Below are positions 1-12,600 of a stretch of DNA of 53,024 nucleotides, piece by piece. Below the pieces are notes generated by a model. The model was given only the letters and a program-made list of their open reading frames with translations. It was not told the origin of the DNA and ran no database searches. The stretch covers positions 1 to 53,024 of the forward strand of contig MU621201.1 in the NCBI GenBank assembly GCA_025399215.1. The letters are read 5' to 3'. The number at the start of each line of letters is the position of its first letter. Position 1 is the first letter of the stretch. This DNA is from Globomyces pollinis-pini. Its lineage: Eukaryota; Chytridiomycota; Chytridiomycetes; Rhizophydiales; Globomycetaceae. Both the position numbers and the translations under genes were made by a program.

Positions 1-96
1 TGTGATTTGAAAGCAGATGTGGGACAGTTTGAGCTTTGTAAAGAAGAATTTCGAACGAAGGTGGTTGGATGTTGGGAGGACGGTTTGAAAGCATGA
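1..96 (+). CDS. 3' end of a thioredoxin-like protein gene (partial copy)
   Basis: The window opens inside a reading frame of 31 codons that ends at a TGA at 94-96. The peptide matches the last 31 residues of the complete thioredoxin-like protein on the minus strand at 37501-38103, with a single Gln/Leu difference. The match continues past the stop for about 45 bases, to the motif CCTTTTGAG, with one short gap. It is therefore a second, inverted copy of that gene, and its 5' part lies outside the window. The visible end is intact, but I cannot tell whether the gene is complete. Confidence 0.75.
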   Translation, partial: CDLKADVGQFELCKEEFRTKVVGCWEDGLKA

Positions 97-272
97 ATCA
101 TTTAATACAATTATTATATATCTACATTCTTATTTTCCTTTTGAGGTATTCTGCAGTGCATGATAATCAATCCATCTGAATGTCCATGCACCATGGTAAC
201 GTTTCACAAAGAGAGGTAGGAGTATCTGGCACATAGTTTAAATTTGGTTTTGGGAAAAATTGAAACATCGAA

Positions 273-345
273 GCCTTCTTAGCTCAGTGGTAGTAGCGCA
301 TGCCTAGTAAGCATGAGGTCGGGTGTTCAATCCACCCAGAAGGCA
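273..345 (+). tRNA. tRNA-Thr(AGT) copy with a 1-nt D-arm insertion
   Basis: This is a cloverleaf with a 7-bp acceptor stem (GCCTTCT/AGAAGGC), anticodon stem CATGC/GCATG, loop CTAGTAA (anticodon AGT, threonine) and T-stem GGGTG/CACCC. It differs from the copy at 35607-35678 by one extra T in the D arm, which turns GAGC into TAGC and breaks one D-stem pair, and by a C-to-T change before the T stem. Flanks on both sides resemble those of the other copy (CGAAG before, a T-rich run after). It could be a variant that still folds or a decaying copy. Confidence 0.75.
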
Positions 346-481
346 TTCTTTTTTCCCATTTTCTTCCATCAACTCCAATACAACAAACCTGTTTTGACCA
401 GTTTGAAACATCATTAATAGTGTCATGGATATTTCAAAAAACAACGTGTTTACCACTGGATATGTAATTTATTATGACAAG

Positions 482-3400
482 TTAATCACTTCGATGATGT
501 TTTCGATTTTCATCATTATCCCATTTCCCAACTCTCTTCTGACCTCGATTAAGTGGATCATTGTATCCAGGAGGAGCAGGTACGGTCTGACAAATTGAGG
601 GAGGTGGTAAATTGACTTTCAAAATCTGCGCTATCAGTTCAATAGCATTTAATGGAGGGCCTGCAATTAAAAAACAGATAGTTTACCATTATACATCTCT
701 TTGGTTGGAATCAAGGACATGAAAGCTGCAATTGGAGCAGGAACCATGAAACCACTGGAATTTGGTTCAGTCACCGGGATAACTATTCCCTCATCTGGTA
801 TCATCTTTATTGGACGAGTTTTTGCAACTCCTGGTTCAGATTTATAAGAAGTCCATTTGGTAAAATCTGGTCTGGGATATAAATCAATGTTGATCCCTCC
901 CAACATTGCCGTTTGTCTTCCCTTATCATCTCGCCTATCCAAGTTTCCGCTTGCTCCAAGTTTTACTTGGGCAGCTGGAGGTGCCAATCGAGGAATAAGG
1001 GCCAAATGATCTAAACCAAGTTCAACTTTTCCCACATAGTTAATATCAAAGTAACTCCATTTAGATGCAATTTTCACAACAGATTCATGAGAGTTCACAT
1101 CGCCTATAATATAAATAACATTATCATGTTTACCCGAAGCGAAAACATCCGTAAATCGCTTCTCAATTCGATATAAATTGGTTAAATCTCCATATTGCGT
1201 TTCGTAATCCAGGTATTTTTGCCAAATCAGTTTGGATCTTTCAGTTGGAATGGTACTCAAGGCTCTTTCAAATAAGGCTCGTGTATCTAATGATATAAAT
1301 TTAAGAATGATTTACTGTTATCATCATTTAAACACATCAAAAAATCTAAATAGTGTAAAACATATTCAGCAGCTTGAGGGTCTTCTGCAATTGGAAACGA
1401 TTTTAATCCAAGTTCGAATATTTTTCCTGCAACCACTGGATCCTTATTGACGTAATATTCCATGAGTGCTATAAAAATTCAGTATTGGATAAAGAAAGTA
1501 CCTGAAGATATAAAAACATGGCTGGTAATAAAAGTGGATTTTCTTGCTTTTCCAAAAACAAGTCTAGCAGCTCGTATATTCTATGGTTAGGTTTGATTAT
1601 AAATTACTTGAGATCTTCTGGTAAGTCTCATATATATGATCCACACTAAACTGGACGCTTGTTTCAATTGATCCAACTTTTCCTGTCTGGGAACTTCAAT
1701 TCGTTGATAAATTTCTTTCTCTTGTTCTTTCAACATTTCTCGTTCACGTTCTCGCTGTTCACCTTCATCTTCATCCAATTCTTCCAAAACCATGGTCTCC
1801 TTCAATTGTTTTTCCAAATCCTTTTTTTGCAGGTCAAAAGATTTGTTTATATCTTTGACATCATCTTCCAATTTCGCAATCAAAGTATCAAACAAGGTTT
1901 GTATTTCTTTGAAATCGTATTTCTTGGATTCAAGTACTTCAGCCAAAGTGAACGTTAAAAGTAAACTGTTGAATTTAATCAATATAATCAATTGTACCTG
2001 GATGGATTTGCTTGTATTCCAGATCGCAGAATTGAAATAGCATCATCCGATTTTTCAGATTCCAATAAATATGTTGCTGCATCATACCTATCATTCAATA
2101 CTTTCGTTCACCTACCACAACTCTGGGAAATAATGAAGCATCAATAACGCAGATTTGTATGCATATGTAACTCTTAAGATTAGATGATTCTTATCAGCTA
2201 AATGTAATGGATTTGATCGCTCCCATGATATGTATCGTTTCCATAGATTTAACTAAACGAAATTAATAAGTCGTATTAGAAACGATAGAATTTTTAACGT
2301 AATTGTTTAGTATTTTTGTAGATTCTTACCAATTTGATTTGAGAGTGTTGCCAAGTTGGTGGTTTGGGCACCCAAACTTCTTCAATTTTCTCTATCGGTT
2401 CTAGGAGCGTTTTCAAATCCCTATTGGCACCTCTAGCAGTCATATAACCAGCAGCTTGATCGGAAATAAATTTTTTAGCCTAATTGACAAAATATAAAAG
2501 AAAAAGGTTAAATATTTGTTAAGTATATTAACTGTCAACTTGCTTAGCTGGTTTTCAAACGTATCATATTCTTTCCAAATATCTTCAATGTTTTGTAATG
2601 GTGTATGAATTGCTTTATGAAATATTTTTCGTAATAAATCCATCTTTTGTTGTTCTTCATAACTGGAAATAGTCTAGAAAGTTAAATATTGATTTTTCAA
2701 GAAAATCAATCAAATCGGATTGAATGATCCAATATTTCCATTACCTGCGAATTTTTAACAAATTGAATGTACTCCATCCACAGGAATCCAGAATCTTTAT
2801 CAGTTCCAATGGTATTTAAAACAAAATCATACGCTTTTGTTATTACAGATTGAGTCTCCTTGGCATTTTCCAAACCAGAATTTTCTGCAGTATGAATATG
2901 CTTTATATAGTCGATATAATATTGATAAAGAGCAACAGATGGTACTGATCTTAAACATTGATGAAATATTTTTTCGATTTCATCCCATGCTGATAAGTTT
3001 CGTTCATATTCCAAATATTGTATCCATACTCGTGTCTAGGAGTTAATACCACAGTTAAATTACACAAGATGGGAATTGATCCAAGAACTTTTTAAAGGCT
3101 GAACGAACTTCTGATGCATTGTTTGTTCTAAGAGCCTCTGCAATGAGTTTTTCTCTTGCATCTGAATCCCAAGGGTTCTTTCGAATAGTATTAATTAAAA
3201 CATCGAGTTTTTGAGGTTGGTTTGGGATTTGATTCCAAGTTGCTGGTGGTTCACTGGTCACAGGATCAGTAGTAGGAGTTGGAGTTGATTTCTCACTGGC
3301 TGCATTAATGGCACCTTGCTGAGTTTCGGTTGGAACCGGATTCGATGAAATTTGTTCAGTAACAGACTGATCTTTCATTGTCTTTTGAACATCTTTCGAT

Positions 3401-3507
3401 TCCAAGTCATCCTGTGGATTTGAATCATTTGCAGATTCTATATTATTGTCCAAGGTTGTATCTTGTAGTAATTGTTCAGAGTTATCTGTCATCTGGTCTC
3501 CTTCCAT
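482..3507 (-). CDS. RNA14: mRNA 3'-end processing protein RNA14 / CstF77
   Basis: RNA14/CstF77 is the HAT-repeat scaffold of cleavage factor IA in nuclear pre-mRNA cleavage and polyadenylation. The N-terminus is acidic and Ser/Thr/Gln-rich (residues 1-100). HAT repeats follow: NPWDSDAREKLI, VWIQYLEYERNLSAWDEIEKIF, then the family-typical FHKAIHTPLQNIEDIWKEYD. A charged coiled-coil insert lies near 1650-1930. The block IPTERSKLIWQKYLDYE is near 1240, and a Pro-rich tail with a final R/H-rich segment ends at TAA 482-484. I chose ATG 3507 (MEGDQMTDN); the open frame further upstream has no ATG. The exons are separated by tiny introns; the one near 3030-3060 is 28 nt and joins PSC to TRVWIQ in phase 0. 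Not every junction was resolved. It is followed on the same strand by the tRNA region and preceded by uL29m. Confidence 0.9.
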
Positions 3508-3651
3508 GAAAGGTTCAAAGAAGAAAAAAACTGAAAAGTTAAAGATTTGAATCAAAAGAGCTTGAATTTTTAATGACCATTGAACTCAATTTGCCAAGTT
3601 AGTAACAGGCTAGAAATCAAATGGTTGTTAGACATGAGTAGTATTGTTTTA

Positions 3652-4298
3652 TTAAACAACTGTCCAGGAAGTTGGTCGACTAGGCAGTTTAAATACTCGC
3701 TTCTTGCCAGCATAATATGCTCTGCGTTTTTGTCTACCTACCATCTCAACAGGTGTAGTTTCTTCAAGATCTCGTATCTGACTAATTAATTCCTTTCCTT
3801 TTAACGTTTCTTTTAATTCAATCTTTTGTGATTCTTGTTTCAGTACTTCTTTGGCTTGTAAAAATGCGATTCGTCTCTCCCAAAGGACTATCTTAATACG
3901 TGCCATGGTCAGTTTAACCTAAGAATCAAAACATTTTGTAAGTTTACTTGATGAACTCGATCTGTGTGTGGAAAAAACAATTGAAATCGTCTAGCTTCCT
4001 GTTTCTGGGATGCCAATTTATTACGTTCCTTGAGACAGACCCACCATAATCCATGTAAATCCTCGAATGATTTATTCCTTAATTCTGATGCTAACCAAGC
4101 TCTTCCGGTTGGTAATTCATCTTCTTTCCATATCCAACCATTTGGATTATCAAAAAAGTCTCTTAATCCATTCGACAATGCCATATTTGAAGAGAATTGT
4201 TGCAGTCTGAATCCATTAGGGTTTAGTAGCTTGCTATATGGAATCAAAGTGGATTTTGTTGGTATCGCTCGGATCGTTTGTGAGATGTATCTGAACAT
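3652..4298 (-). CDS. MRPL47: Mitochondrial large-subunit ribosomal protein L47 (uL29m)
   Basis: This is the mitochondrial uL29 protein of the large ribosomal subunit (yeast MRPL4, human MRPL47). Residues 1-40 form a basic, hydroxylated presequence-like stretch. The family block follows: GLRDFFDNPNG, then GRAWLASELRNKSFEDLHGLWW and CLKERNKLASQ. The C-terminal exon contains ARIKIVLWERR and ends at 3652. One intron (3919-3947, 29 nt) is fixed by frame: splicing gives TDRVHQ-VKLTMARIK and a 205-aa product. Splicing is needed, because the unspliced frame stops shortly after the donor. It lies head-to-tail with RNA14 on the same strand, with about 145 bases between them. Confidence 0.93.
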
Positions 4299-4458
4299 TG
4301 AAAAAAAAATTTCAAAAATTTCAAATCCAATTTTGCAACTAGTACCTAAGGTGAAGGGATTTGAGTGTTTAAACAGATACCAATAAGAACTTGAACAAAA
4401 TGAATGTATCTCAAGACTTTATAGTTAATACAGTATTAGTGTTTTTATTTAAAATACT

Positions 4459-5535
4459 TCAACATTGTTCAAAGCAGACAGTACCAACTGCATCTACGCA
4501 CGCTTTTGTCCATTTCTTTGCACAAATCGAGAATTCAGGTCGATTAAGAATATGACTGATACATGGGTCGCATCCATCGTCATATTTACCAAATGTTATT
4601 GGATTAGCGCCTATCTGGCATTTGGTATTAACTGAACCACAACCCTTGCCCATTGGACCACGAACTGGGACTCTGGCCGAACGAGGGCATGCGCTAGTAC
4701 TAAAAAGTGCGTTCAAGTGAGCCGCCAATCGGAAACCACCCTTGGCAAACTGTTTATCAACCACTGTTGCAAAATGGTTATAAAAGTCTTCGGAAAGATC
4801 AGCAGTAGGATTTTTTTTGAACATTGGCCAGATTTCATTACAATTGAACGAATTGGAGTCTAACGCATATTTCACGGCAACTTTGGAATTCTTGAAGGAA
4901 GTCTGGCTATCAAACGGTGTGGAGTCTACCCAAGTATTCTTTTCGGCTTTATATTCACCACTTTCTATGCTGTTGATGAGTGACTGAACATAAGACAACA
5001 GAGTTTTTTGGGAGGACGCTTCAATTCTATCTAATACCATATCTCTGTCCCAAATGCCATGCATATTTCTTTTCACGCCCTTGTAGATGACAGTAGCAGT
5101 GTTACCACCCTTTTCGTTTGCGGAAGTGTGTAAGGGCTGGGCAAGGTCACCAAAGAAATGAGCAAGGTAGACAATAGCATCTAATCTATCGGCATCTTTA
5201 TTACCACATTTAGCTTGTTCAGTAAATGTAGCAATGGCACCAATTACACAGTCGTTGGATGGACACTCGGTTTCTTCAAATAGCTTGCAGGTAGATCCCT
5301 GTTGGTCTGCTTGAATGTTGATAAAATGCTTATTGCCATTTCCAGCAGTAGGTCTAACATGATCAGCCCAATTAGCAACGTCTCCAAGACTGGCGCCTTG
5401 TAGCAAATCTTTCAATTGAGCAGAAGCAATGGGGTTCAAAAAGTATTGGGCAACATGACCAATAATCTGGTGCCCTTCAGCACTCCAAGCGAGAGAATTG
5501 GACGCGAAAGACAAAACAAGGAGAGTGAATTTCAT
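4459..5535 (-). CDS. Secreted S1/P1-type zinc nuclease with Cys-rich tail
   Basis: This family degrades single-stranded DNA and RNA outside the cell or in the vacuole using three zinc ions. A signal peptide (residues 1-16) is followed by the expected mature N-terminal Trp17, whose main chain is a zinc ligand. The other ligands can be read: His22, Asp58 in NWADHVR, His70 in KHF, the HFFGDLAQPLH block (His, Asp, His), and NMHGIWD (His and Asp). All nine family ligands appear present. The single uninterrupted ORF is 358 aa. After the nuclease core, at about residue 275, there is a tail of about 80 aa with many Cys residues that is longer than in P1 itself and probably disulphide-bonded. A TATA box lies about 35 nt upstream. 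Confidence 0.95.
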   Translation of the reverse strand: MKFTLLVLSFASNSLAWSAEGHQIIGHVAQYFLNPIASAQLKDLLQGASLGDVANWADHVRPTAGNGNKHFINIQADQQGSTCKLFEETECPSNDCVIGAIATFTEQAKCGNKDADRLDAIVYLAHFFGDLAQPLHTSANEKGGNTATVIYKGVKRNMHGIWDRDMVLDRIEASSQKTLLSYVQSLINSIESGEYKAEKNTWVDSTPFDSQTSFKNSKVAVKYALDSNSFNCNEIWPMFKKNPTADLSEDFYNHFATVVDKQFAKGGFRLAAHLNALFSTSACPRSARVPVRGPMGKGCGSVNTKCQIGANPITFGKYDDGCDPCISHILNRPEFSICAKKWTKACVDAVGTVCFEQC

Positions 5536-5569
5536 TGTAAGATATTTAACTCATTTAATTTTTTTACTG

Positions 5570-5577
5570 TTTTTATA
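5570..5577 (-). promoter_or_regulatory. TATA box of the S1/P1 nuclease gene
   Basis: TATAAAAA on the minus strand, about 35 nt upstream of the ATG at 5535. Position and sequence fit a core promoter element; transcription start not observed. Confidence 0.5.
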
Positions 5578-6187
5578 GTGAAAATTTTTGCTTGTGACTT
5601 GTCAACCAAAAGAATCAAAAGACCTCGTGAGGTTCCTAATTAGGGACTTTTTTCTTATCAATCCCTTTTAAATTAACGGTTTTACTTGATGAAAATCGAT
5701 AATCTTTTACAAAGAAAAGAAAAGAATCCAAATAATCAAGTGTTTCAATTATTTAGAATTCAAGGGGAATTCATCAATTGTGTATGAGATATTTGTTACC
5801 ACCCAAAATGAACACGTTGAAGACAAACCCACATGTTTTGCCAAAGAGAGATAGGAACATCACACGAAGGAGCATCAACAAAGCAGGTGACTGCACCCAG
5901 ATAATGAGTCAATATGCAACACAGGGTCATCATCAAAAGTTGGGATGGTTGAATCTTCATTCAATCCATAAACCATAACAAATGGATATCATCACCCATT
6001 CTACTACCCAGCAGACTGAATAGATTATGAAAAGCAATGCTGTCATACATGAAAATATCTGGCTAATAGTGTTACAAATCAAGGTTAGTGGATTTATGAT
6101 TAGATAAGGATAATTGTTCATCCATCTAACTGTGATCATTGCTATCAGTTTATATTTCACATTACATCAGTGATCTGATTCAATGCT

Positions 6188-6353
6188 TAGGGTTGGCTCG
6201 AATTAGTATTCGATGTCAAAATCGAATCTAATCTAATCTAATATTAGTATTCGATTCGATTTTTCTAATAGTCGAATTAGAATTAGATTCGACACCTCAA
6301 CTGAATCTAATATTAGTATTCGATTGTCAAATATTAGATTCGATCCAACCCTA
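6188..6353. mobile_element. hAT-like MITE, 166 bp, with TIRs and 8-bp target duplication
   Basis: The element begins TAGGGTTGG (6188-6196) and ends CCAACCCTA (6345-6353), a perfect 9-bp terminal inverted repeat. It is flanked by an exact 8-bp direct repeat TCAATGCT (6180-6187 and 6354-6361), which is the target-duplication length of hAT transposons. The interior is AT-rich and built from repeats of ATTCGAT, TATTAGTATTCGAT and ATCTA. It has no coding capacity, so it would need a transposase supplied elsewhere. It is the only clear feature in the gap between the nuclease (5535) and SMG1 (6627). Confidence 0.8.
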
Positions 6354-6626
6354 TCAATGCTATTATGTTACCATTCATATCAACTTCCTGTGTATAGTAA
6401 GATGCAGAGATTAAACTCTTCCATAAGGATTCTTACACCATTGTTTTTTAGTAGCTGTTGATGGTATTGTAATACTAATAGATTGAGTACTTTGTAGTCT
6501 TTATATGATTGATTCCAATGAACAGTAGATATCAGCGATTAACTTTGATGGTAATTTAGCTGTTTGTTGAGTCAGTCTAGTCATTGGCATATTTTTGTTG
6601 ATACTTTTTGGGTTGAATTTTCATTG

Positions 6627-9600
6627 ATGAACAACAAAAGAAGAGGCGATTCTAGAGGTATCGATAAATATTTAATTGTTAGGTTCCTTTAATATCATAT
6701 TAATACTAGTCCCTGATCGAAGGATACTCGCTTTTGCTGATCAATTTACTAAAGAAACGTTATATCAAAAGAAAACTCATAAATTGGAATCCATCTTCAA
6801 TTTCTACACTGCAAATAGTACCGGAGATCCAATTTATCATGCAACTACAATATTACTCTATGGTGGAAAAGGAATTGAGTCGTTAGATACCCTATTTGAT
6901 ACAAAGTATTTTTTAATCGCTATTGATTCCTAATTCAGTGCACCAATTTCAACCAAAAAAGCTTGTGTGAAAGTATTGGCTATCGCTATATCTCCATTTC
7001 GAAGTCCTGCTGGATATTTCAAATGGTTTTTTGAAAAGTTAAATTTGGAAGGTCGTTCAGATGAAGCCATTAGTTATCTTCTGGATGTTTTAATAGAGGT
7101 TTTTATCAATCTTTTAATTCAAGGTTCTGGAACCAACTCACGTCCGCGAGCAACATACATCATTTTCACCTCAGGTTATCCAGGATATTGTTATGGTCAA
7201 TATATTGAACTATTTAAATGGGTTACATTCCACGACAGATAACTTCCCTAAATTGATGCACATCTTGAACTATATCTCAACTAATCATCCTTCCGCATTT
7301 CAATCATTATTTGAACAACTAGTTGATATTTTGATAGGCTGGGCAGTGGATCCTTTAACACCTAAATCAACTCAAACACTAGTTTTTGGTATCATTTCAT
7401 AAACTGAATTTAGAAAATTTACCCAGTTATTGGATGTATTGGTTGCAACATGTCGATTATGGAGTCTCTTTACTTGAAAACTTATTAAATGACTTACAAA
7501 ATGCGTTAGGAATTGATTGTCATCCAGAGAACGATGATGAAATTGTCAAAATTGATCGTGATTCGATTCCAACAATAGTATTCGCCTTACTACAATCCAT
7601 ACACTCAGTTCTTTACAGTATTTTAAAAGCTTCATTTTCACAGTTAAATGAATTGATCGAGTATTCGATTCAATCAAACAATATATATTACAGTCAGTTG
7701 AATAATGTGATGATTTGGCTATTGAGAATATGGAATGCGATATCCTTTGATTATACCAATCGCGAATGGATTATAGAAAGTAATTGACTCTTCCTAATTA
7801 TTAGTCTATAAACAGTTGAAGTTTATCCTGGTAGTATCTCAGCGAGATTCAATTATATACAAGAAGTCATTCCAATATATCCAGGATCACTTGGATGTAG
7901 TATATGCGAGGTTCGAAAGCTCTAGTGACTGTTCAGAGATAAATGAACTCGTTACAGTTCTCTCCGAGGTGAAAATATACAAGTTAATTACTGTAGACCT
8001 TCAAACACTATAAAATCATTTACTCTATCGAATTTAAAGATCAATTTCTTAATCCTAAATCTAAATTATTGTCTACCTATCGATTGGCAGTATTGGACAA
8101 CCAGTCCAAGATCACAAATTTATTAGCAACATGCAGTTTGATTGCGGAAGGAGAACAGAGTTCTATGAACGTTTCAGTAAATGGTCCCTTTCTGCTTGAA
8201 ACAGAGACTTTATTTCGAAGAATTTATGATCTTTCACAATCATCAGACGAACAGATCATTGATGGATTTGAATTACTAAATGAACAACAGATTATTCATT
8301 TGGTTGTCTTCAATATCTCTTTTATATCATCCTTCGCAAATAGAAATGCAATAGGCTATAACGCTATCCTCTGCTGTCAATTCATCAGCAAATTTTACAA
8401 TACTTTGTGTAAATCTTGTCTGATAAGTAGAGAATGGTGGTCTTTGGTAGAGGGAACCCTTATATCATCGCTATATAAAATATATGTTGGGTAAAAATAC
8501 ACTATTAACGATCAGAAATGAATTCTTTCTACCCCGAATCGCTATTGGATTTAATTCAACTTTTGATAATATGGATTTAGTCCAATCACAATTTTTCATT
8601 CTAGAGCAACTTGCTACATCCAATAATTATGGAAGAATATGTTTGGGACTAACTTGGATTGGAGAAATTGTGGAATTTTTAAAGCATCGAAATGTACTGG
8701 ATACAGATGTAAACGAAAGTTTTACTTTGACAGCTGTTGAAGTAATCATTATATTTTTCTAATAGATAGACTTCACTGATTGGATATTTGAAGATTATCT
8801 GTATTTACATTGTTAGTTCATTTGTAGCTGTGGAACGAGATTCAGAGATTCGAAAGAAAGTAGCGGATGTTTGGAACGCATACTTGAACTATTTCAGTCT
8901 CAATAGACGTGGAAGTTCTAATACCAATGTCATCCAAGAAATGTTTTTACAAAGGTAAATGGTCCAAAATATTTAATCATAGATTACATGATATAAATCC
9001 AGAAGTTTCATCTTCATTTTTTCGCTGTTTTGCTAACCTAGATCCGTTTGATTCACTTTTGGCATTGCATGACTTGCCTTCGATGACTAACAAAATGGAT
9101 TATGAAGATCAATTTAAGGTATAATAAACATGTGGATTGATAGCTAGAGTATGGTGATATCCTGTCCTGCCCTTGGTACTTTTAGGGGGAGGCAATTTCT
9201 TCAAGTGGTATCTTATCTTGGTATGGGTTCATTTGCAATGCCAGTCGACGAAGCTATTATTGCCCAAACTGGTCCTGGTACCCATATTCGGAGTTGGTTA
9301 CCAGATTTATATGCTTCCACTCAAACAGAAACAGTTTTCCGTAATATGTCAATTCCGAATGGTAAATCGATCTTTTTTGTAATGCTTAGTGGAAAATGTA
9401 TTGATATCAGTTAGCATATCTTTAAATTTACAAATGTTTTGGGCGTTGTGGGAAACGGCTCGATATTGTGTATATTCACGTTTAAAAACAACTTTTGGTG
9501 GTCCTTTAACGACTCTTGAAAGCATTGAAAAAACACTGAATACCTATGACTTGATATTTGCTGACTTTAAAGCCAAACCCGAGTCATTTTCCTCTGAAAT

Positions 9601-12600
9601 GTATTTTTTAAATTACTCAACATATAGTTACCTTGATTTACTTCAACGACGAACAAATCTTTTACATTTTATTGACTTACTTGAGATTCAAATTCTATCC
9701 ACTGCCAATGGTAGTTTACCAAAGAATTGTCCCACACCATCAAAACATTGCATACTGTTTTTCCATACCAATTTGAATGTATGTCAGGATTGGTTTGCCA
9801 GAATCCGCTCTAGATGTGCTCAAAATGCTGCAGGTGTTTCAGAAAACAGGATTGCGATCTATCATGGTGCCATAGTAATAATTTAAATGTAATTTTTGTA
9901 GGGTTTATCAGACAAAATGCGCCAAGCTCAGTCTTCTGCCATAAAAAATCAAGATGAATGGAACCGTGAAACTCGTCATTGTCTAATGTCTATCTGTACT
10001 ATTTGCTAAATATTAACAACAATAGATAAAGCTTTGATGGAGATGAAAGATTCAGACAGTATTAAAGGGTTGTTGGCTTTCTGGAAACGAAATACCAAAT
10101 CTGTCCCCAATTCTGATCAAATGTTTAGTGATCTTTTTGCTAAAGAAATCCCACAATTTTTATCACTTGGTCGGTTGTATGTTGAGGTTTGGATTTAAAG
10201 TCGTTTACCACTAGGGACATTTAGAACAGGCTGTCAAAAACCAACTGGTACTCTATGATTCATTTGAAGATGTTTTTACCAAACCTGAAATCCATTCTGA
10301 TATTAAAGACCAAGTATATAATTGTTTTTAATAGTTCAGATTTTAGACTGTTATGTTGGATTAAATGATTGGAAATCTGCTGCGAAAGTTTTTGAAAAGT
10401 TCTCAGAAGGTAGCTTGGAACCAATACCAGAGAAATTTAACTTTGAAAAATCATTTCTTACTTTCTGGTCACTTGTCCACAATAGACAACTTTCTGAGCA
10501 TGCCAAAATCAGTCCTAATCTTATGTGCCTCGATATATTGGATAAAGGGATATCAAAAGTATTAAAGGAAACGTCCCAAAGATTTCTATTTAACATGCGA
10601 CCTGATGCAATTCATGCTCCTCAAGAAATACAAAGTGTATTAAACAACTTACAATCAATCGCATCAATATCAATGTTTACCTCTTTTAAAAATAACACCG
10701 AAAGACTGCTGTATTGCCATAGTATCCTAAGCTTTGCTGGATTTGAAAAAAAAGGTGAAAGGTCAAATACAATACGTTTTGGAAAATCAAACCCCAAAGA
10801 AAGATTAATACACGCCACCTTAAAAGGAGAATATTTAAAGGAATGGGTAGGATTGTATAACTTTGCTCGGTTTGGTGAATCGTTCGGATTAATGCGTAAA
10901 GCCAGAGATCCTGATTTAGATGAAATTGGAGGACTGATAGCAGAATTGTCCAGGAAAACAAAAAACTTTCAGTTGGCGAAAACAATGCTGAACACTTCAC
11001 AATCATCTCTGACTACCTCTGCAGCATTGCGACACACATTTAAGCATGCTTTACTTTTAGAGGAGGAGAACCAGGGAAAGGAAGCTTTATCGTTACTGCT
11101 CGATGTCTTGAATATGCCACTTGATAAAGCTTCAACCACTGATTTGGAGATCAAATCACAAGCTTGTCATCTATTTGCTCTATGGAATGATCCACCAATA
11201 GTTAGCTTTGACGATCTTGATCACCTCCAAACTATTGAAAGTACATTAGGAGAAACACTGTCCGACGATGATTCGTTTTCAATTTCATCAGATCTCTTAT
11301 CGTTGAAATTCTTAAAGAAATCAACTGTATTTGCCCCGTTTTTTCCCAGATCTTGGTATTTGTATGGATCATTTTGTTATAAAATGGGACGACAAATGTT
11401 GAATGATTTATCAAACAACTTATCATCAAAATTTTGTTTAAATGAACTTAAATCTTTAGCAGAAATTCTAGAAAAGTCAGCAAACAGTCAATTTTATAAA
11501 CCCATCATTTTATCGTTATTGGTAGAAATGGGGGAAACGCATGAAAGCTCATCCAGCTCACACTTGAATTGGCGTACTCATCCAGAGTTTACGATGGATG
11601 CACTATATGATATAGAGAATATTTTACAAACTATTCGTATTCGTATTTTTCAACAATTTGAAAATGCAGCAAATGCATATTTCGAATATTTGCTAGTCGA
11701 TCAGAAAGACACACGAAGTAAAGGAAATGTAAAGTTTCATGATTTTTGATATTTTAGCTCGCTTCTCTCAAAGGTGACGTCCTGACAACCACCCTTCGAC
11801 TTATCCGTATCTTTGTATTATATGGTGTAGCATTGCAGAACACGTTTAAAGATAAATTTGTAACCACCCCGATACCTCCTTGGAAAAATGTGATTCCGCA
11901 ATTATTTTCTAGATTGACGCACCCCGAGCCATTAGTAAGAGAAGAAATTACCAAATTGCTATGTCGAATTGGTGTTGAATATCCTCATTTAGTGATTTAT
12001 CCTACTTTACTAGGCTCCAAAGATAAAATGAATGCTTCTAGTGAGCAAAATCCGTATGTTCTCATTATTGATTCACTTATTAAACGTGATGTAAATTTGG
12101 TAAATGACATGCGAGTCTGGATAAGCGAATTGCAGCGGGTAACTGTTTTATGGGAAGAAATGTGGCAATATGGTTTAGATCACTTAAAAGCGGAAGTGGT
12201 TGCACGAGCCTCCAAGTTGCAAAGAGACATTTCTAGAATCAAGGCAAATAACTCACTGCATATAAACGAACAGTCAGAGATTATAGAAAGTACCATTACG
12301 AACATGATGAAGCCAGTGTTTTTCTTGGTTGAAAAGCTTTGTGAAAGTACTTATCGAAAAGGAGCTGTAACGCAACATGAAAAACGATTTAAAGAACTAT
12401 ACGTAACGAAAATTGAAACCGCTTTGCAAAATTTGGTAGCTCTGCGAGATTTTTCCAATCCTCAGGGTTTATTTGTTGAATTTCAAGAAGTAATCTAATC
12501 TGACGATGATTAACTTTATAAATAGATTCTTCAAGAAATGAATAAAGACACAAAGTCAACTTTGAGTCTTAAATCGCTAAGTCCTTACTTATCTTCCATG

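Noticed and set aside
1659..1958. 99-codon plus-strand Phe-rich frame
   Set aside because: Antisense of the charged coiled-coil segment of RNA14; Phe/Leu richness is the reverse-complement effect of Lys/Glu codons.
5778..5978. 66-codon plus-strand frame upstream of the MITE
   Set aside because: No motif or conservation signal; short and isolated.
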